In this document: positions 48,540 to 59,829 of the stretch, in pieces
How positions within the stretch are numbered: position 1 is the first letter of the stretch
Layout: the number at the start of each line of letters is the position of its first letter
From: Capniomyces stellatus
Lineage: Eukaryota; Kickxellomycota; Harpellomycetes; Harpellales; Legeriomycetaceae
Reading direction: 5' to 3'
DNA length: 64,000 nucleotides
NCBI GenBank assembly: GCA_001661515.1
Contig: LUVW01000005.1
Location: forward strand, 396,263 to 460,262
Translations under genes and position numbers: made by a program
Notes under the pieces: model-generated
Told to the model about the DNA's origin: nothing
The model's input: only the letters and a program-made list of their open reading frames with translations
The model's database searches: none

Positions 48540-48612
48540 GCCCGGCTAGCTCAATCGGTAGAGCGTAAGACTCTTAATCTTAAGGTTGCGGGTTCGACCC
48601 CCGCGTTGGGCT
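48540..48612 (+). tRNA. tRNA-Lys (anticodon CTT)
   Basis: A 73-base cloverleaf. The acceptor stem GCCCGGC pairs with GTTGGGC (two G-U pairs). The D-arm contains TAGCTCAATCGGTAGAGC (A box). The anticodon stem TAAGA/TCTTA encloses loop CTCTTAA, with anticodon CTT at 48573-48575. The T-arm contains GGTTCGACC (B box). The discriminator base is T and CCA is not encoded. There is no intron. A TTTTT pol III terminator begins at 48617. Confidence 0.97.
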
Positions 48613-48900
48613 TAACTTTTTGTTTTTAACACTTTTGGAATCATGGGCGCAGCTCCTATCATTACCCAATTGCTTTTTGAAAATTTGTGGAGACCATTTT
48701 TTTTCTTTTTATTACTTTTCTATTTCCTTTTTGTTAATTTTTGTTATTATTAGAATTGTGGATTCAAGTTAATTTAATATAAAATTGAAGACAAGTTCAA
48801 GTAAATTATATAGAGATGTATATCTAAAGAACAAAGAGAGTATAAAATATATAAAAGCGGGCAAAATAGAGCCTGGAAAAAGAACGAAAATAGCAAATGT
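48613..48900. terminator. tRNA pol III terminator and short spacer
   Basis: T runs at 48617-48621 and 48623-48627 terminate the tRNA transcript. The rest is the AT-rich 3' flank of the convergent AAA ATPase gene. Confidence 0.6.
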
Positions 48901-51900
48901 CTAGTTATGAACTGGTGGGGGAATGTCGTTGAACCCGAGGGCGACTTTGTTCTTTCTATCCTTTGCTCGGTCACCAAACTTCATGTCCCATTTGCGCAGC
49001 TCAGTGACGCTGGACATATCATCAGAGCAGCTCGAAGAAACCATTTTAAATGCAGCTTCAAAATGACGGGCATGTAAAGTAAACTCTGAGTTTACAATGG
49101 AGCTTGAGTCATCAGAGCTAGATCTTCTTGGAGATAGGTGCGACGAGGAGTTTAGGCGAGCTTTGCGGAGATGTTTGATCCATTTATCTAGCGAGTCTGG
49201 TGTCAAAGTTTCAACGTTAGAGCCACCTTTGGTTTTGTCCTTATCCTGCATCAGTACTGAATCCCCAGTTTCTACACTCTTAAACGCACTGTCGCTATGG
49301 GCGCCTTGTGTATTTGCAATGGTGTTTGCAATGGTGCCGGGAATAGTATTGGCATCAGTGCTGGTGGTGCTGGTGGATTGGGGCTTTAGGTTAAGCCTAG
49401 AAATTTCTTTGGAGATGTTTTCGCGGACAGCCGAGAGAGCAGCAGCAATACACAAGTTCTTCAAGTCCGATCCAGAGTAAAACAAGGCCCTTTTGGCGAT
49501 GGACTCCAAGTTGATGTCAGAACCGAGATTTTCGCCATTCAAATGCAGTTTTATGATTTTGGCACGATCAGCTTCGTTGGGCAAATCAACCAGAATGCGT
49601 CTAGGCAAACGACGCAGGATTGCGTCATCAAGATCAAATGGTCGGTTTGTGGCAGCCATGAGCATAACACGGGAGCTTTGGCTGTTTTTTTGAGAGGATG
49701 TCAAGCCGTCCCACTCAGACATGAACTGATTGATCAAGTCGCGCTTATGGGCAGAGTTTTGGTCGCTGTTTCTAGCGCCAAAAAGCGAATCCACCTCGTC
49801 AATAAAAATAACACAAGGCGATAGTTTTCTTGCAAGGCTGAAAACAGCCTTCACGAGCTTCTCACCCTCACCAACAAATTTGTCATTCACATCGCTGCTT
49901 TTTATGTCAAACACTGTACTTCCACTCTCTTTAGCAACGGCCTTTGCCAGCATTGTTTTCCCCGTTCCCGGGGGACCAAACATCAGTAGCCCAGAAATCG
50001 AGTGTTTGCTTAAAATGCCATTGTTATACAGTTTAGGACACAGCAGTGGCAACGAAATGAGCTCTTGGAGTGTCATTATTGTTTCCGGGTTGGCAATAAC
50101 GTTGGAAAATCCTGATGGTATTGACGATGGATCAACCACACAGCTTAGCAGCCTTTTCTCATAAGGGTTGAGCTTCGACTTGGACAATGACTTAAGTCTC
50201 TTGTATGTCTCGTTTTCTATCTCTGTTTCGACTTGCTGATCCAAAGAACTAAAAGCGCTGGTTTCAGTAGTATCCTCACTTTCTTTACCGTTTTTCAACT
50301 CGCCCTTTCCTTCTCCACTCTCAACCGCTGTTTTTCTAAACGTGGCCTCCGCCTTAGGTCCAACATCAATACCCTCCTTAGCTTGATACCCAGGATCACT
50401 TGCTCCCAACTCACCCACTACAGAGTCAACGTTTCCTTCTGAATCAGCTCCTACCCCTATCCCAGACCCAGACCCAGACTCAGAACTTGCGTCAGGTTCA
50501 AACTCGTCACTATCTTCCTTTGAATTTAATGAAAGACTTTCGCTCTCGTTTCCAGCCTCAACATTGGACTCTACATTGGTCTCGGATTTTATTTCGTATG
50601 CTCTTCCAATCTCAACGTTTCTGCTATCGCGGACAAAGTTACCCAACGCACTCACGGCAACATCGACGAATGGCTTTGCGATCTCGTCAACTTCAACTGC
50701 ATTGTAAGTCCTGTCTGCACTCTCAACCGACTCGTTCTTGCTTATGCTTCCATTTCCGCTTGAGTAAAAGTTGAAAACTTTCTTTTCTATTACCGACGAG
50801 CCTATCGAAACTGCCCTGTTCACAGGATTGGCCATTACTGACGGCCCCAGTGCTTTGTATGATGCTATTACTTGAATCCACGCCGATAAAAAGTGTTTGT
50901 TGTTTATTTTCACTTTGGCCTCAGTTGCAAACTCCTTCCAAAACTCCAAAACTACAGATGGACCCGAATTTGTCCTCAGTCGCTCAATCTTCTCGCTAAT
51001 GCATATTCCTATAGCATTTTTTGCCAATCTATGCATGAATGTCTCTGCTAAAAACAGTCGTCCTGCTATGTTCCCTGGTACAAGACCCAGCAGCTTGACC
51101 ATGGCGTCAACGCTAATACCGTTTATATGATTGGTAATCGACCCATCGCTAATTACTTTTGATGTTGTGACCTCAATTGACTTTGAATCTTTCAGGTCCA
51201 AGTAGGCGGGGAACTCAATCTCTGTAATCCCATTAAGCATAAAAATATTTCTCAAAATCAACGCGTTTCTATGCAGCACCTGTTGGTACACCGACTTTTG
51301 TCTGTTTGAAATGCTCAACTGTGTTCCCTTATTCCACAAACATTGAATCGTTGACCTTTCTCCGCAATACTCGGTGTTGGGCAATGGCAAACCAACTCTG
51401 GTAAACAGATTTGACCCAACCGCCGATCCACCCATGGCCATGGACATTGAGCCCAACTCTGGCAAAAACTTGGGCTTCAAGAAGTTTGCTAGCGTTGGAG
51501 GAATCCCTGGTGTGCTGGATAGCCTCTTGTTTTTGCCAGCTTCCCCGCTTGGGCCTATAGATACTACAATGGGGCCTTGTGCTTTACCCGATGCATCCAT
51601 CCCTCCAAGTCTATGGAATATATTCTCAAAGTCGTTTCCAATATCAACTTTTGCTGCGTTGGTGAATGGCTCAAACACCGCCGCTGGTGCCGCTGAATTC
51701 ACATCAAATGGCGGAATCGTAGGCGGCGATTTTTTAGGGTGGAAAATGCTTGGATGCATCATTCCTACTATCATCACCGGACCCCTGATTGGCTCAGCTG
51801 GCTTTCGCTCTTCTTCCACACCACTCTCACCAACATCGCCACTGTTGGAAATCATTGCTTTGATTTCCTCTCTAACCTCTTTGTTATGCTGGTGTGCCGC

Positions 51901-53507
51901 TCTTACAAGCCGCTCAAACAGTGTGTATCCGATTCGTGCGTTCAAAAGATCGCCCAAATGCTTCACCACAATCACCAACGGCTGGACCTTCCCTCCTTCC
52001 TCTCTAATTATCGACTTGGATCTGATCAACTCCTTTAATCGCCCATCTAAAATCTTTGTCTCATTTGCATTCAACGGGTTAGCCATCGCTTCAGTCGATA
52101 AAGTTGGGCTTGGCGATGCACCATGTGCCTTTTTTTCTGACTTTTTCTTTGGTGCCCCCTCATTCTTTTTCTCAAACCAGTACTTTTCCCTTTTACTATC
52201 ACTCCTCGACTCCTCCTCCCAATCATTCTCCTCATCCCTATCCTCTTCCAACTCCTCCTCTTCCTCATTCTCATACTCGTGCTCATCATCTTTATACTCG
52301 TGTCTATCTTTACCCACTGACTTGGTCGAGCCTCGCAAAATGTTGTTAACCACCGACTCTAGCCTCAATGTAAACTCTGGTGGCGGCATATAATCATGGC
52401 TTACAATAGTCACTACATTTTCAATACAACAATACATATCAACAACCCTAGTCAATAAAATACCCTTCTCAATTCACCAAACATACACATTGCTTCATAC
52501 AAAAAAAAACCTTTCTACTCATAATTATAAAAATACTTACCATCTTCAAACATATGGTTAATTCCAACCCCTATCACTGACCAATCTGGGATATCTACTG
52601 CTATAGTGGTTGCCCCAATTTCGTCTCCTGCCCGAGCCACCAAGTCTATTGCGCCACTCTCTCCCCACTCGTCTTCTTGATACACCAGCAAATGTGTGCC
52701 TCTAATCAATCCCGCCCCAACATTTGTGAACACGTCGTTTTTTGTAAACTCTGTGAATTCTGTTATACCACTGGCCCCACTACCACCTTCGCCAGCACCA
52801 CCCAGTCCACTATTGCTGTCTTCTCCCTTTCCATCTTTCTTTGCTTGATTTTTGGGTGTTTTTGGTACCAAACCTTCTTCTTTAACATCACTCAATCCTA
52901 GTTTTGAGCTCGGTTTGCTGTTTTCTTTCAAACCAACAACCTCTGTATTCACATTTCTAGGTTTTACCAGCATTCCTTTAATAAATGCTCCACCTAAGCT
53001 GTTCTTTCTTGCGTTCGCCAAACCATTTGTTTGGCTGCCATCCCCAGAAACTCCTCCTTGGCCGTCCCCTTTTGTGGTTCTGCCATTCGCAGCTGCTCTT
53101 TTGCTCTGCGCTCTATTCTTGTTCCCAAGATTCCTTCCAATGTTGTTGTTAATTAAATCCAGCTCGTTGATTTTGCTATCTATTTCCCTGATTAGCTCAT
53201 TTTTCTCTTTGTTTTCTTGATGTTTACTCCACCGCCATTTACTAAGCTCGGGTTTTAAATCCATATCTCTTGAAGAATCTACAATTTCACCCTCGCCAGC
53301 CTCATTTGGCTTTAAACACTCGGTCTCCGTTTCATTGCTTTTACCAAGATCATGTTTATATCTTCTAGCTATACCTTGTGTGTTTGTCACTCTATATAAA
53401 CTTATGCAACTAAAACCCCCAACACTCTTGCTAAATCTGTTTATAACTACTGATCTTGTTTGGAGCTTTCGCAAATTTACTGAAATTCGTTTCTGTGCCT
53501 GCAGCAT
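48901..53507 (-). CDS. Large mitochondrial AAA ATPase (Msp1/spastin-like AAA module)
   Basis: Read as one gene with two exons: 53507-52541 (ends at GTAAGT) and about 52447-48901, about 1,500 residues in all. The best donor and the TAG acceptor at 52449-52448 differ by one base in phase, so the join is unresolved. An indel or another site is possible. The first 55 residues are rich in Arg, Lys, Ser and hydrophobics and lack acidic residues, a good mitochondrial presequence. The exon 1 end carries the THLLVYQ...GATTIAVDIPDW region that I associate with the N domain of large fungal AAA ATPases. The AAA domain near the C terminus has GPPGTGKT Walker A, CVIFIDEVDSLF Walker B and ATNRPFDLDDAILRRLPRR with arginine fingers. 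It is nearest to Msp1/ATAD1 and spastin. Such enzymes extract or unfold proteins at mitochondrial membranes. Long acidic linkers separate the parts. Confidence 0.85.
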
Positions 53508-55623
53508 TCTTTCAGAGTAAAAACCCGCAGTTCGATCCCTGTCCTATATAATGTTTCCGTTTGCCTTTATTTCTAAACTGAGTTCGGCCGAATCTAAAGC
53601 TCGGTTCTATGTGTACCTTCGATATCCAGATCAGACAGAACTTGACTCTAAATCTATAAAACTATATAATCGATTCTAAATCCAAATCCAACTCTAAATC
53701 CAACTCTTAATTGCTCCTTTCACCACGTTAAATACAGCAATTCTATTATTTGTTGGTAAAACTTTGCTTTGCGTTTATATTTACTTTGGAAATCTACAAT
53801 TTTTTGAATCGTGTGTTTAACTAAAATAAACTCCAATTATATTTCCAACTTTAGCTTTGCCTTTTATTTCGACTTTTTGGCATATCTTTTCAAATCAAGC
53901 AATTGCAAATTTTAATCATCTTATCCTTGATTTCTTAGTCACTCGTGATGTCTTCAAATTTTCTTTCCAAATTAAGGTTATTTCTTTTCTCTTTTTTTTT
54001 CTGCTTTGTTGAAACTGAAATCCAGCCAATGGATGCACATCTTTATTTGTAATATCGAATCTTTGCAGGTTTATTCCAAATTATTTTCTTTGTACGATCT
54101 TTGCTATTTGATTTATTGATCAAACCTTATTTGGCTCTGTGGTTTAAACCGTTTAGTCGTCCAAACACATTTGCTTTTCAAGATAGTCGATCCAGTATTA
54201 TACTACAGCCAATGACAATAGCATTAACAAATTCACAAAAATGAAATTAATATATTCGACCAAATTATAACATCGGCGACAAAAAGGCTGCTAGTGTTCG
54301 GCGTTGAACCGGTAGGGTCAACAGCGTTATGACCCATTTTCCTAACTATAATAGTCGGCAACCAAAACCAGACACTGTTTTCGGTAAAGTTTCACAAGAG
54401 CTATATTCAAATATGGGATACTTTGGTGTATGTATTCTATTTTTTTTTTTTTAATAATAAGCCCCCGCATTTTAATTCAGGCTTTAATATCTATTTAATT
54501 ATTAAAAGAGCAAACTCAGTTTGCTAGCAGCAATACCTATTTCCGATTTTTGTGGAGATTAAAGTGTAGTATAATGGAATGTACAAGACGCAAATACACC
54601 AAATATAATCCAGCGTATTTAATGGGGCCAGTTGGCAAAATTTATCGTTACTAAAGAAGTTTGGCTGTGTTAGTTCTCAGCTGCAAATATAAGCTTTTTT
54701 TTTCTAGCTCGCGTTCCCAACTTGGGTAAAGTGAGAAATGGATACAAGTTTGGCTGACTGGTTACGCCACCCACTTGATTTGGTATAACCCATCAGATTG
54801 ATTGAAGTATTTAGGGAAAATGAAAAACAAAGAGCGAGTAATCAATAAGTTACTTTTCACTTTTTTTCACTATTTTTTTTTTGTGGGCTACAACTTTTTA
54901 AAAAGTTGCAGGCGAGTGGGTTGTAGGCCTAATTTGGCTAATTTGGTTAAAGTACCTCTAAATTGTGTTAGGTATGGCCTACTTTCAAGTAATATCGAAA
55001 TATATTAACGCTAAATTAAAATTGTATGAGTTAATACTAGAAGATATTAATAAGCGGTAAAAAGTTGGTAGTAATTAATTCAGCAACCATTAGTAGTGTC
55101 TAAATAATAAATGCCAGTCATACTGGACAAGTATAGAAGCTCGAACTTTATACTTTCTCGTGAATATTAGAATGGTGTACACATCTTAATGTTGTGGTAT
55201 GCCAATGGTTGAAGCCAAATTATTACCAATTTACATTGCTGTGCTTTGAGTAATTGAGTTTCCAAGTTGGTGAATATTCTTGGCTCGAGCTTGATAGCAA
55301 AAGTTATTGCAAGTTTAACAACCAACAAATTTATATTTGGCTAAAGTTGCTTAGCAGCCTAGAAAAGTCACCAAACACAGTTTTGTATAATACTAGTTAT
55401 CTACTTTGGAATAGCCATCAAGGATCGTGTTATTCTTTTACTTTCCTCAAGGCCATAATATTTATTTCTGTTATAACCCTAATCCTATAATACTCTTTGA
55501 TACCCTGTAGCATTCTGTGACACTAAAATAATTCAGCGCCTCGACACGGACAAAAAAACAGCAAGACTATTTCAGATTTGCTAGATAAACTGCATTGCGT
55601 TACCGCAAAAAGATAAAAAAAAG
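53508..55623. other. AT-rich spacer between divergent genes
   Basis: 2.1 kb. Open frames at 54802-55008 and 55254-55490 look noncoding. A short inverted repeat (GGGTCA/TGACCC, 9-base loop) lies at 54315-54335. No RNA gene confirmed. Confidence 0.5.
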
Positions 55624-57401
55624 ATGAAAGTTGTTAACGGCATCGTTAACACGCTTGTTAACTTGAATCTAATGATGATGCTGCAAATTATGTGTGTGTT
55701 GGCTTCAAAACAACACACTATGAAAAAAAGTTTGTTTGGAGGCAGTATAAGAGGTAATAATCGGTCTCATTCAATGATGTGATCAAATTTAATGATTTAT
55801 AGCATTGGTTTGGCAGATTGTACCAGCAAGTGGAAGAATAATTGTTAACGCTGATAGTACTATTAAACAGTCTTTTTTAATGTGTGTAAACGTGTGGATA
55901 GGCATGTTTAAGGATATAGTCGTGTTTGGAGACGATAGCGTCGATTTGGGCCGTGGATTCCTGCTTTCCAAGGGTGTACCCAAAGCACCGTATTACTATG
56001 GCAGATACTCGAATGGCTTAACCTGGGCAGAATATTTGGCAGAATGGATAGGATCTGATATCATTAGCTTTGGTCACGGTGAGCTTTGAGTTTTGGCGCT
56101 GTCCACCAAGCCCGGGTTACATTTGACTAAATATAACCTGTAAAAAGTGTAAATATAGGCTTGTCATATAGATTTGTCATGATTAACACTTATCTGTCCT
56201 TATAATAGGTAACGCGACAGCTTTAAATTACGATGACCAGTACGCTTCTAATGACAAACCAGTACCTGGATTGAGTAGCCAAGTAGATGAATTTGCTAGT
56301 AGCCACACGACCAACGCAAACAAATACAACTCCAAGTCAACGCTTTACATAATCTCAATTGGCACAAACGATTTACGTAAAATAAACAGGTGGGGGGAAA
56401 GTGGTATTGAAAATCATAGTCAGAGCGAAATAAGTAGAAAGTACGATTCGGTTGTTGAAAGTATAGTTGGCTCGATAGTAAGACTATTTATCCTATTTAT
56501 ACATCCACGTACTTGTGCATCTATGTGTTTATTTGTTTGTTTGTCTGCAATTTAAAGTTGGAGGGTGCTTGATAGGCACCATTGATAATTTTGAGTAAAG
56601 TTAAATGGTTGGTTTGGAATGATCATCAGACATAAATTGCGGACTAATAACAGCAAAATTGGCTGCTAAATAGAATCGACTGGCTGACAAAAGTAGCGTT
56701 GGAGCATCAAATGTAATGCTGCTCGGTGTTCCCCAGATAGGGTGTTCGCCAGAATTCAGTCAAAAGGGGAATGTAAAAAACCATGTCAACCGTCAAATTG
56801 ACGAGTTTAGCTCAAAGCTGAGATCTGAGATAAGATCAGCAAAGCCAAAACTGAAGAATTTATATCTAATTGACACAGAAGAGTTTAGTGGCAACTTTCT
56901 TTGCAGCAAAGGTGGAGATGGGATTGGCAACCAAAAAGGTGAATGCTCGGTTTCAGAAACAATAAATCAAAAAAAAGCAAATAATATTCTTTTTCAAATA
57001 GTAATATATAAATGTAAATACATGTAGTAGAAATAGAGACAGCGTGTTTGAAGCAGCAGGGAGAAAGAGTTGATGTTTGCACAGATCCTAAAGACTATGT
57101 TTGGTGGGATAAGTCATACTGGACAACAACTGTGCATTCAGAGCTAGCGGCCCATGTTTACAGCGGCATTCTTGCTGACTGGAAAGACAAAAACCCACAT
57201 AAATATAGTTTCGATCCAAACAGCTACTCAATGGAAGACGACGAGATAATTACCGAAGTGGTTGATATTTTAAAGGAGATTTACGAGTATTTCAATCAAA
57301 TGGGCAGCTACACCCTGATATACGCTTATTTTATATATTACATATTCAGTAAGACTAGTAGATTTTTGTTTTATTGCAGTAAACTGCAGAGTCTGGTTTA
57401 A
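55624..57401 (+). CDS. Secreted GDSL-family protein lacking catalytic Ser and His
   Basis: Five exons: 55624-55753, 55803-56078, 56209-56477, 56674-56938 and 57028-57401. All introns are GT...TAG with matching phases, giving 437 residues. Residues 1-28 look like a signal peptide. Plant/fungal GDSL blocks are visible: VVFGDDSVDLGRG (block I), YYYGRYSNGLTWAEYLAEW (block II region), ISIGTNDL (block III), VMLLGVPQIGCSP and VWWDKSYWTTTVHSELA (block V). The nucleophile position after GD is D88 instead of Ser, and the D-x-x-H histidine is Y344, so two of the three catalytic residues are gone. As in the single-exon GDSL protein at 45419-46459, a serine sits one residue later. The C terminus ends in a hydrophobic, aromatic tail that could be a membrane anchor. 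It is likely a binding protein or pseudoenzyme of the secretory pathway. Confidence 0.82.
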
Positions 57402-57673
57402 ATAGTAGTGATACACGGTTTCTATTTTATTTCTGTTGGTCATGACAAAGACAGCGCTTTAGATGGTTGATTTCAGTACATGGCATGCCATTAATATTAT
57501 GTTAAATGGCTTGTTATTTTTATTTTTTTGTTGTATGGCTTGTTGTTATTATAGTTTCAAGTATTTAATTTATATAATGGTTTTGGTTTGCTATTGAACA
57601 ATAAAAGTATAATATTTGTAGTCTTGGGTGGTGATCTCATAAAAAGAAAACCGATTGAGTCTAAGGAATCATA

Positions 57674-59829
57674 TTATATTTCACCACAACTTGTGATCAC
57701 TACTGTCTTCTTTGGTTTCCCTGACGTTGAACCAAGCGCCTCGATCATCCGAACAATCTCCATGCCTTCTGTCACATGCCCAAAAACCACATGCTTGTTG
57801 TCCAACCTAGCAAAAATAGATGAGATTAACCAACACTATGGTTAAAATGTGCAAACCAAGAGTCACAATAGTTCAGATTGCTACTTGTGGCACTAAAATG
57901 TATCGAAATAGCTAAAAAGAAGAGAGAGAGAGAGAAAAAGGAAAGAAATGCATTACCATTCGGTTTTTTCTAATGTTATAAAGAACTGAGACCCGTTTGT
58001 ATTTGCCCCAGAGTTAGCCATCGATAAAAGCCCAGCCTTATCGTGTTTTAAAACAAAGTTTTCGTCGTTAAACTTATTTCCGTAGATGGACTTGCCACCG
58101 GTTCCGTTGTGGTTTTGGAAATCACCACCCTGAATCATGAACTTTGGTATAATCTATTAAATAAAGCCAGTTGGCAATCAGTATGTTGTGCAAACTATGT
58201 TGGTACATAAGGCAAGAACACTCCACAATAAAGATAGACCGGTTGTATACTGAAGGCGCATAACTTACCCTATGGAAAATCGAGTTTTTGTATCCATATC
58301 CATTTTTATGCGTACACCTAATTGCACAATGTTAGACAATCAACAGTTTAGTTAGTCGCAGGAATGTGGATTATAACCAAAAATAAATAAATAATTAAAC
58401 AGAAAAAATAATAAATAACAAGCAAAACAAAAGAACCACTTAACCCATATTACTTACAGTTGTCTAAAATTCCTGTTAGCGCAAAGCAATAGACATAGAT
58501 TGTGTTTGGATTTGATACGAGCCAGTAAAAAAGTAAATCAAAGTTAATGGTTGAAGCATATTGCGCAATAAGAAAAAAACAAGCACTGACTAGTTGCTTG
58601 GATAAAAGCAAGCTGTACTCACTCTGCAGTTTTAGGGACAATATCTGATCGCAATACTATCTCGATTCGGCCAGCAGCCTTCCCGTCAACTCCAATCTCG
58701 ATAAAAACCCTAAATAAAGGCAAACCCAATTGTATAAGTATATGTATTTTTATGTAAAGACTGCCGAACAGTACATTTCTGCAAGTAATATACTCACAGT
58801 TGTGCTTGTTGTTTGCGATATGAAGTAGGTAAAAATATAAATAAAAACAACAGAGACTATGATTGCGATTGTGAAAACATTTATGGGTCAGATACCTAGG
58901 GTTACTACTATCACCACTGCTAGCAGCCAATGATGCCTGCTCTACAGAGCTTGAGGGCTCTTCGTTTTCTGCACCACCAAAGGCGTGTTTCTTTAACCAG
59001 CTTTCGTCAGACCAAACTATCGAGTTCGAGTTTAGGTAGGTAGTAACAAAATTAAGCTATATGCAACTAAGTGTGATATCAAATAGGATTCATACATAAG
59101 TTTGCGAATCTCCTTTCAGGATTTCTTACCTGCCCTGCTAGAATTTTCAGAGTACTTTCCTGGCTTGGCCAGATTAACGCGGATGGTTTTGCCAAATAAT
59201 TCTGCATTGTTCATATTATCAACAGCATCTGCAGAATCCTCAGGGTCCTCGAATTCCACAAAACCAAAGCCCCGGTGTTGATTATCTATACAAGGCAAAC
59301 CAAGGGTTTTGTATTCGTATTCGTATTCGTTTTTTTATTTGTAATCGTTTTTGTATTCGTATTCGTATTCGTTATTGTGTTCGTTTTTGTGAATAAATAT
59401 AGAAAATCAAGAATTAAAGCAAAACTCGAATTATTATTAAAGGTGAATAATATTTTAAAGCTGATAATAACAGAAAACTAGAAAATCGAACTTAATAATC
59501 TACACAGCAGTCAGGGGGTGGGGTTAGTGATAGTATTAATAATAAGTCTTACGTGAATTTGGATCATTTGGCAAGTTTATTTCGACAATGTCTCCAAAAG
59601 GTATGAAGGCAGCGTGAAGAATCTTTTCGTCGACCTCGGGATCTATGCCGCCTATTTGGTAAATCAAGGTTGTTAGATTCTAGGTGTTCAAAACATGCTG
59701 TTACTTTAGATCAGGACGAGGTTAAACATTTAGCAGTAACAATGTCGAAAGTAAGAGGCGGTGGAGAAAACAGGACTTACTGACGAACAGAATGGTTTTC
59801 TTATCGTTTCCAAATGACAAATTAGACAT
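57674..59829 (-). CDS. Nuclear cyclophilin with RRM (PPIE/Cyp33-type peptidyl-prolyl isomerase)
   Basis: Nine exons: 59829-59781, 59651-59553, 59285-59130, 59016-58896, 58709-58623, 58472-58458, 58317-58269, 58153-57957 and 57806-57674. Phases agree throughout and give 301 residues, the same length as human PPIE. Residues 1-85 are an RNA recognition motif with ILFV (RNP2) and RGFGFVEF (RNP1), then [15 protein letters not shown] linker containing VWSDESWLK follows. The cyclophilin domain (from about residue 140) has [23 protein letters not shown] (catalytic Arg), GSQFFITL and [12 protein letters not shown], the residues needed for isomerase and cyclosporin binding. PPIE is a spliceosome-associated isomerase. 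Exon 6 is only 15 bases (ENFRQL). Its preceding intron ends in CAG, unlike the other seven introns. Intron 2 holds a TTCGTA repeat. It is divergent from adenylosuccinate lyase. Confidence 0.95.
59311..59391. repeat. Imperfect (TTCGTA)n hexamer repeat in cyclophilin intron 2
   Basis: Roughly twelve degenerate copies of a TTCGTA/TTCGTT unit, read on the + strand. Confidence 0.85.

Noticed and set aside
51374..52393. 339-codon + strand open frame opposite the AAA ATPase gene
   Set aside because: Ser/Pro/Leu-rich shadow of the minus-strand coding sequence with no family features.
52447..52462. A 16-base GTATTT...CTAG segment that would fix the AAA ATPase reading frame if it were an intron
   Set aside because: Far shorter than any spliceosomal intron in this window (about 50-350 bases); an indel or another site is more likely.
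53524..53545. GTTCGATCCC resembling a tRNA B box
   Set aside because: The T stem does not pair properly and no A box or acceptor stem is upstream; it lies in the promoter of the AAA ATPase gene.
54289..54345. tRNA-like sequence on the minus strand (GTTCAA-type loop and a GGGTCA/TGACCC hairpin)
   Set aside because: The acceptor and D stems do not form; only one short hairpin and an isolated T-loop-like motif are present.
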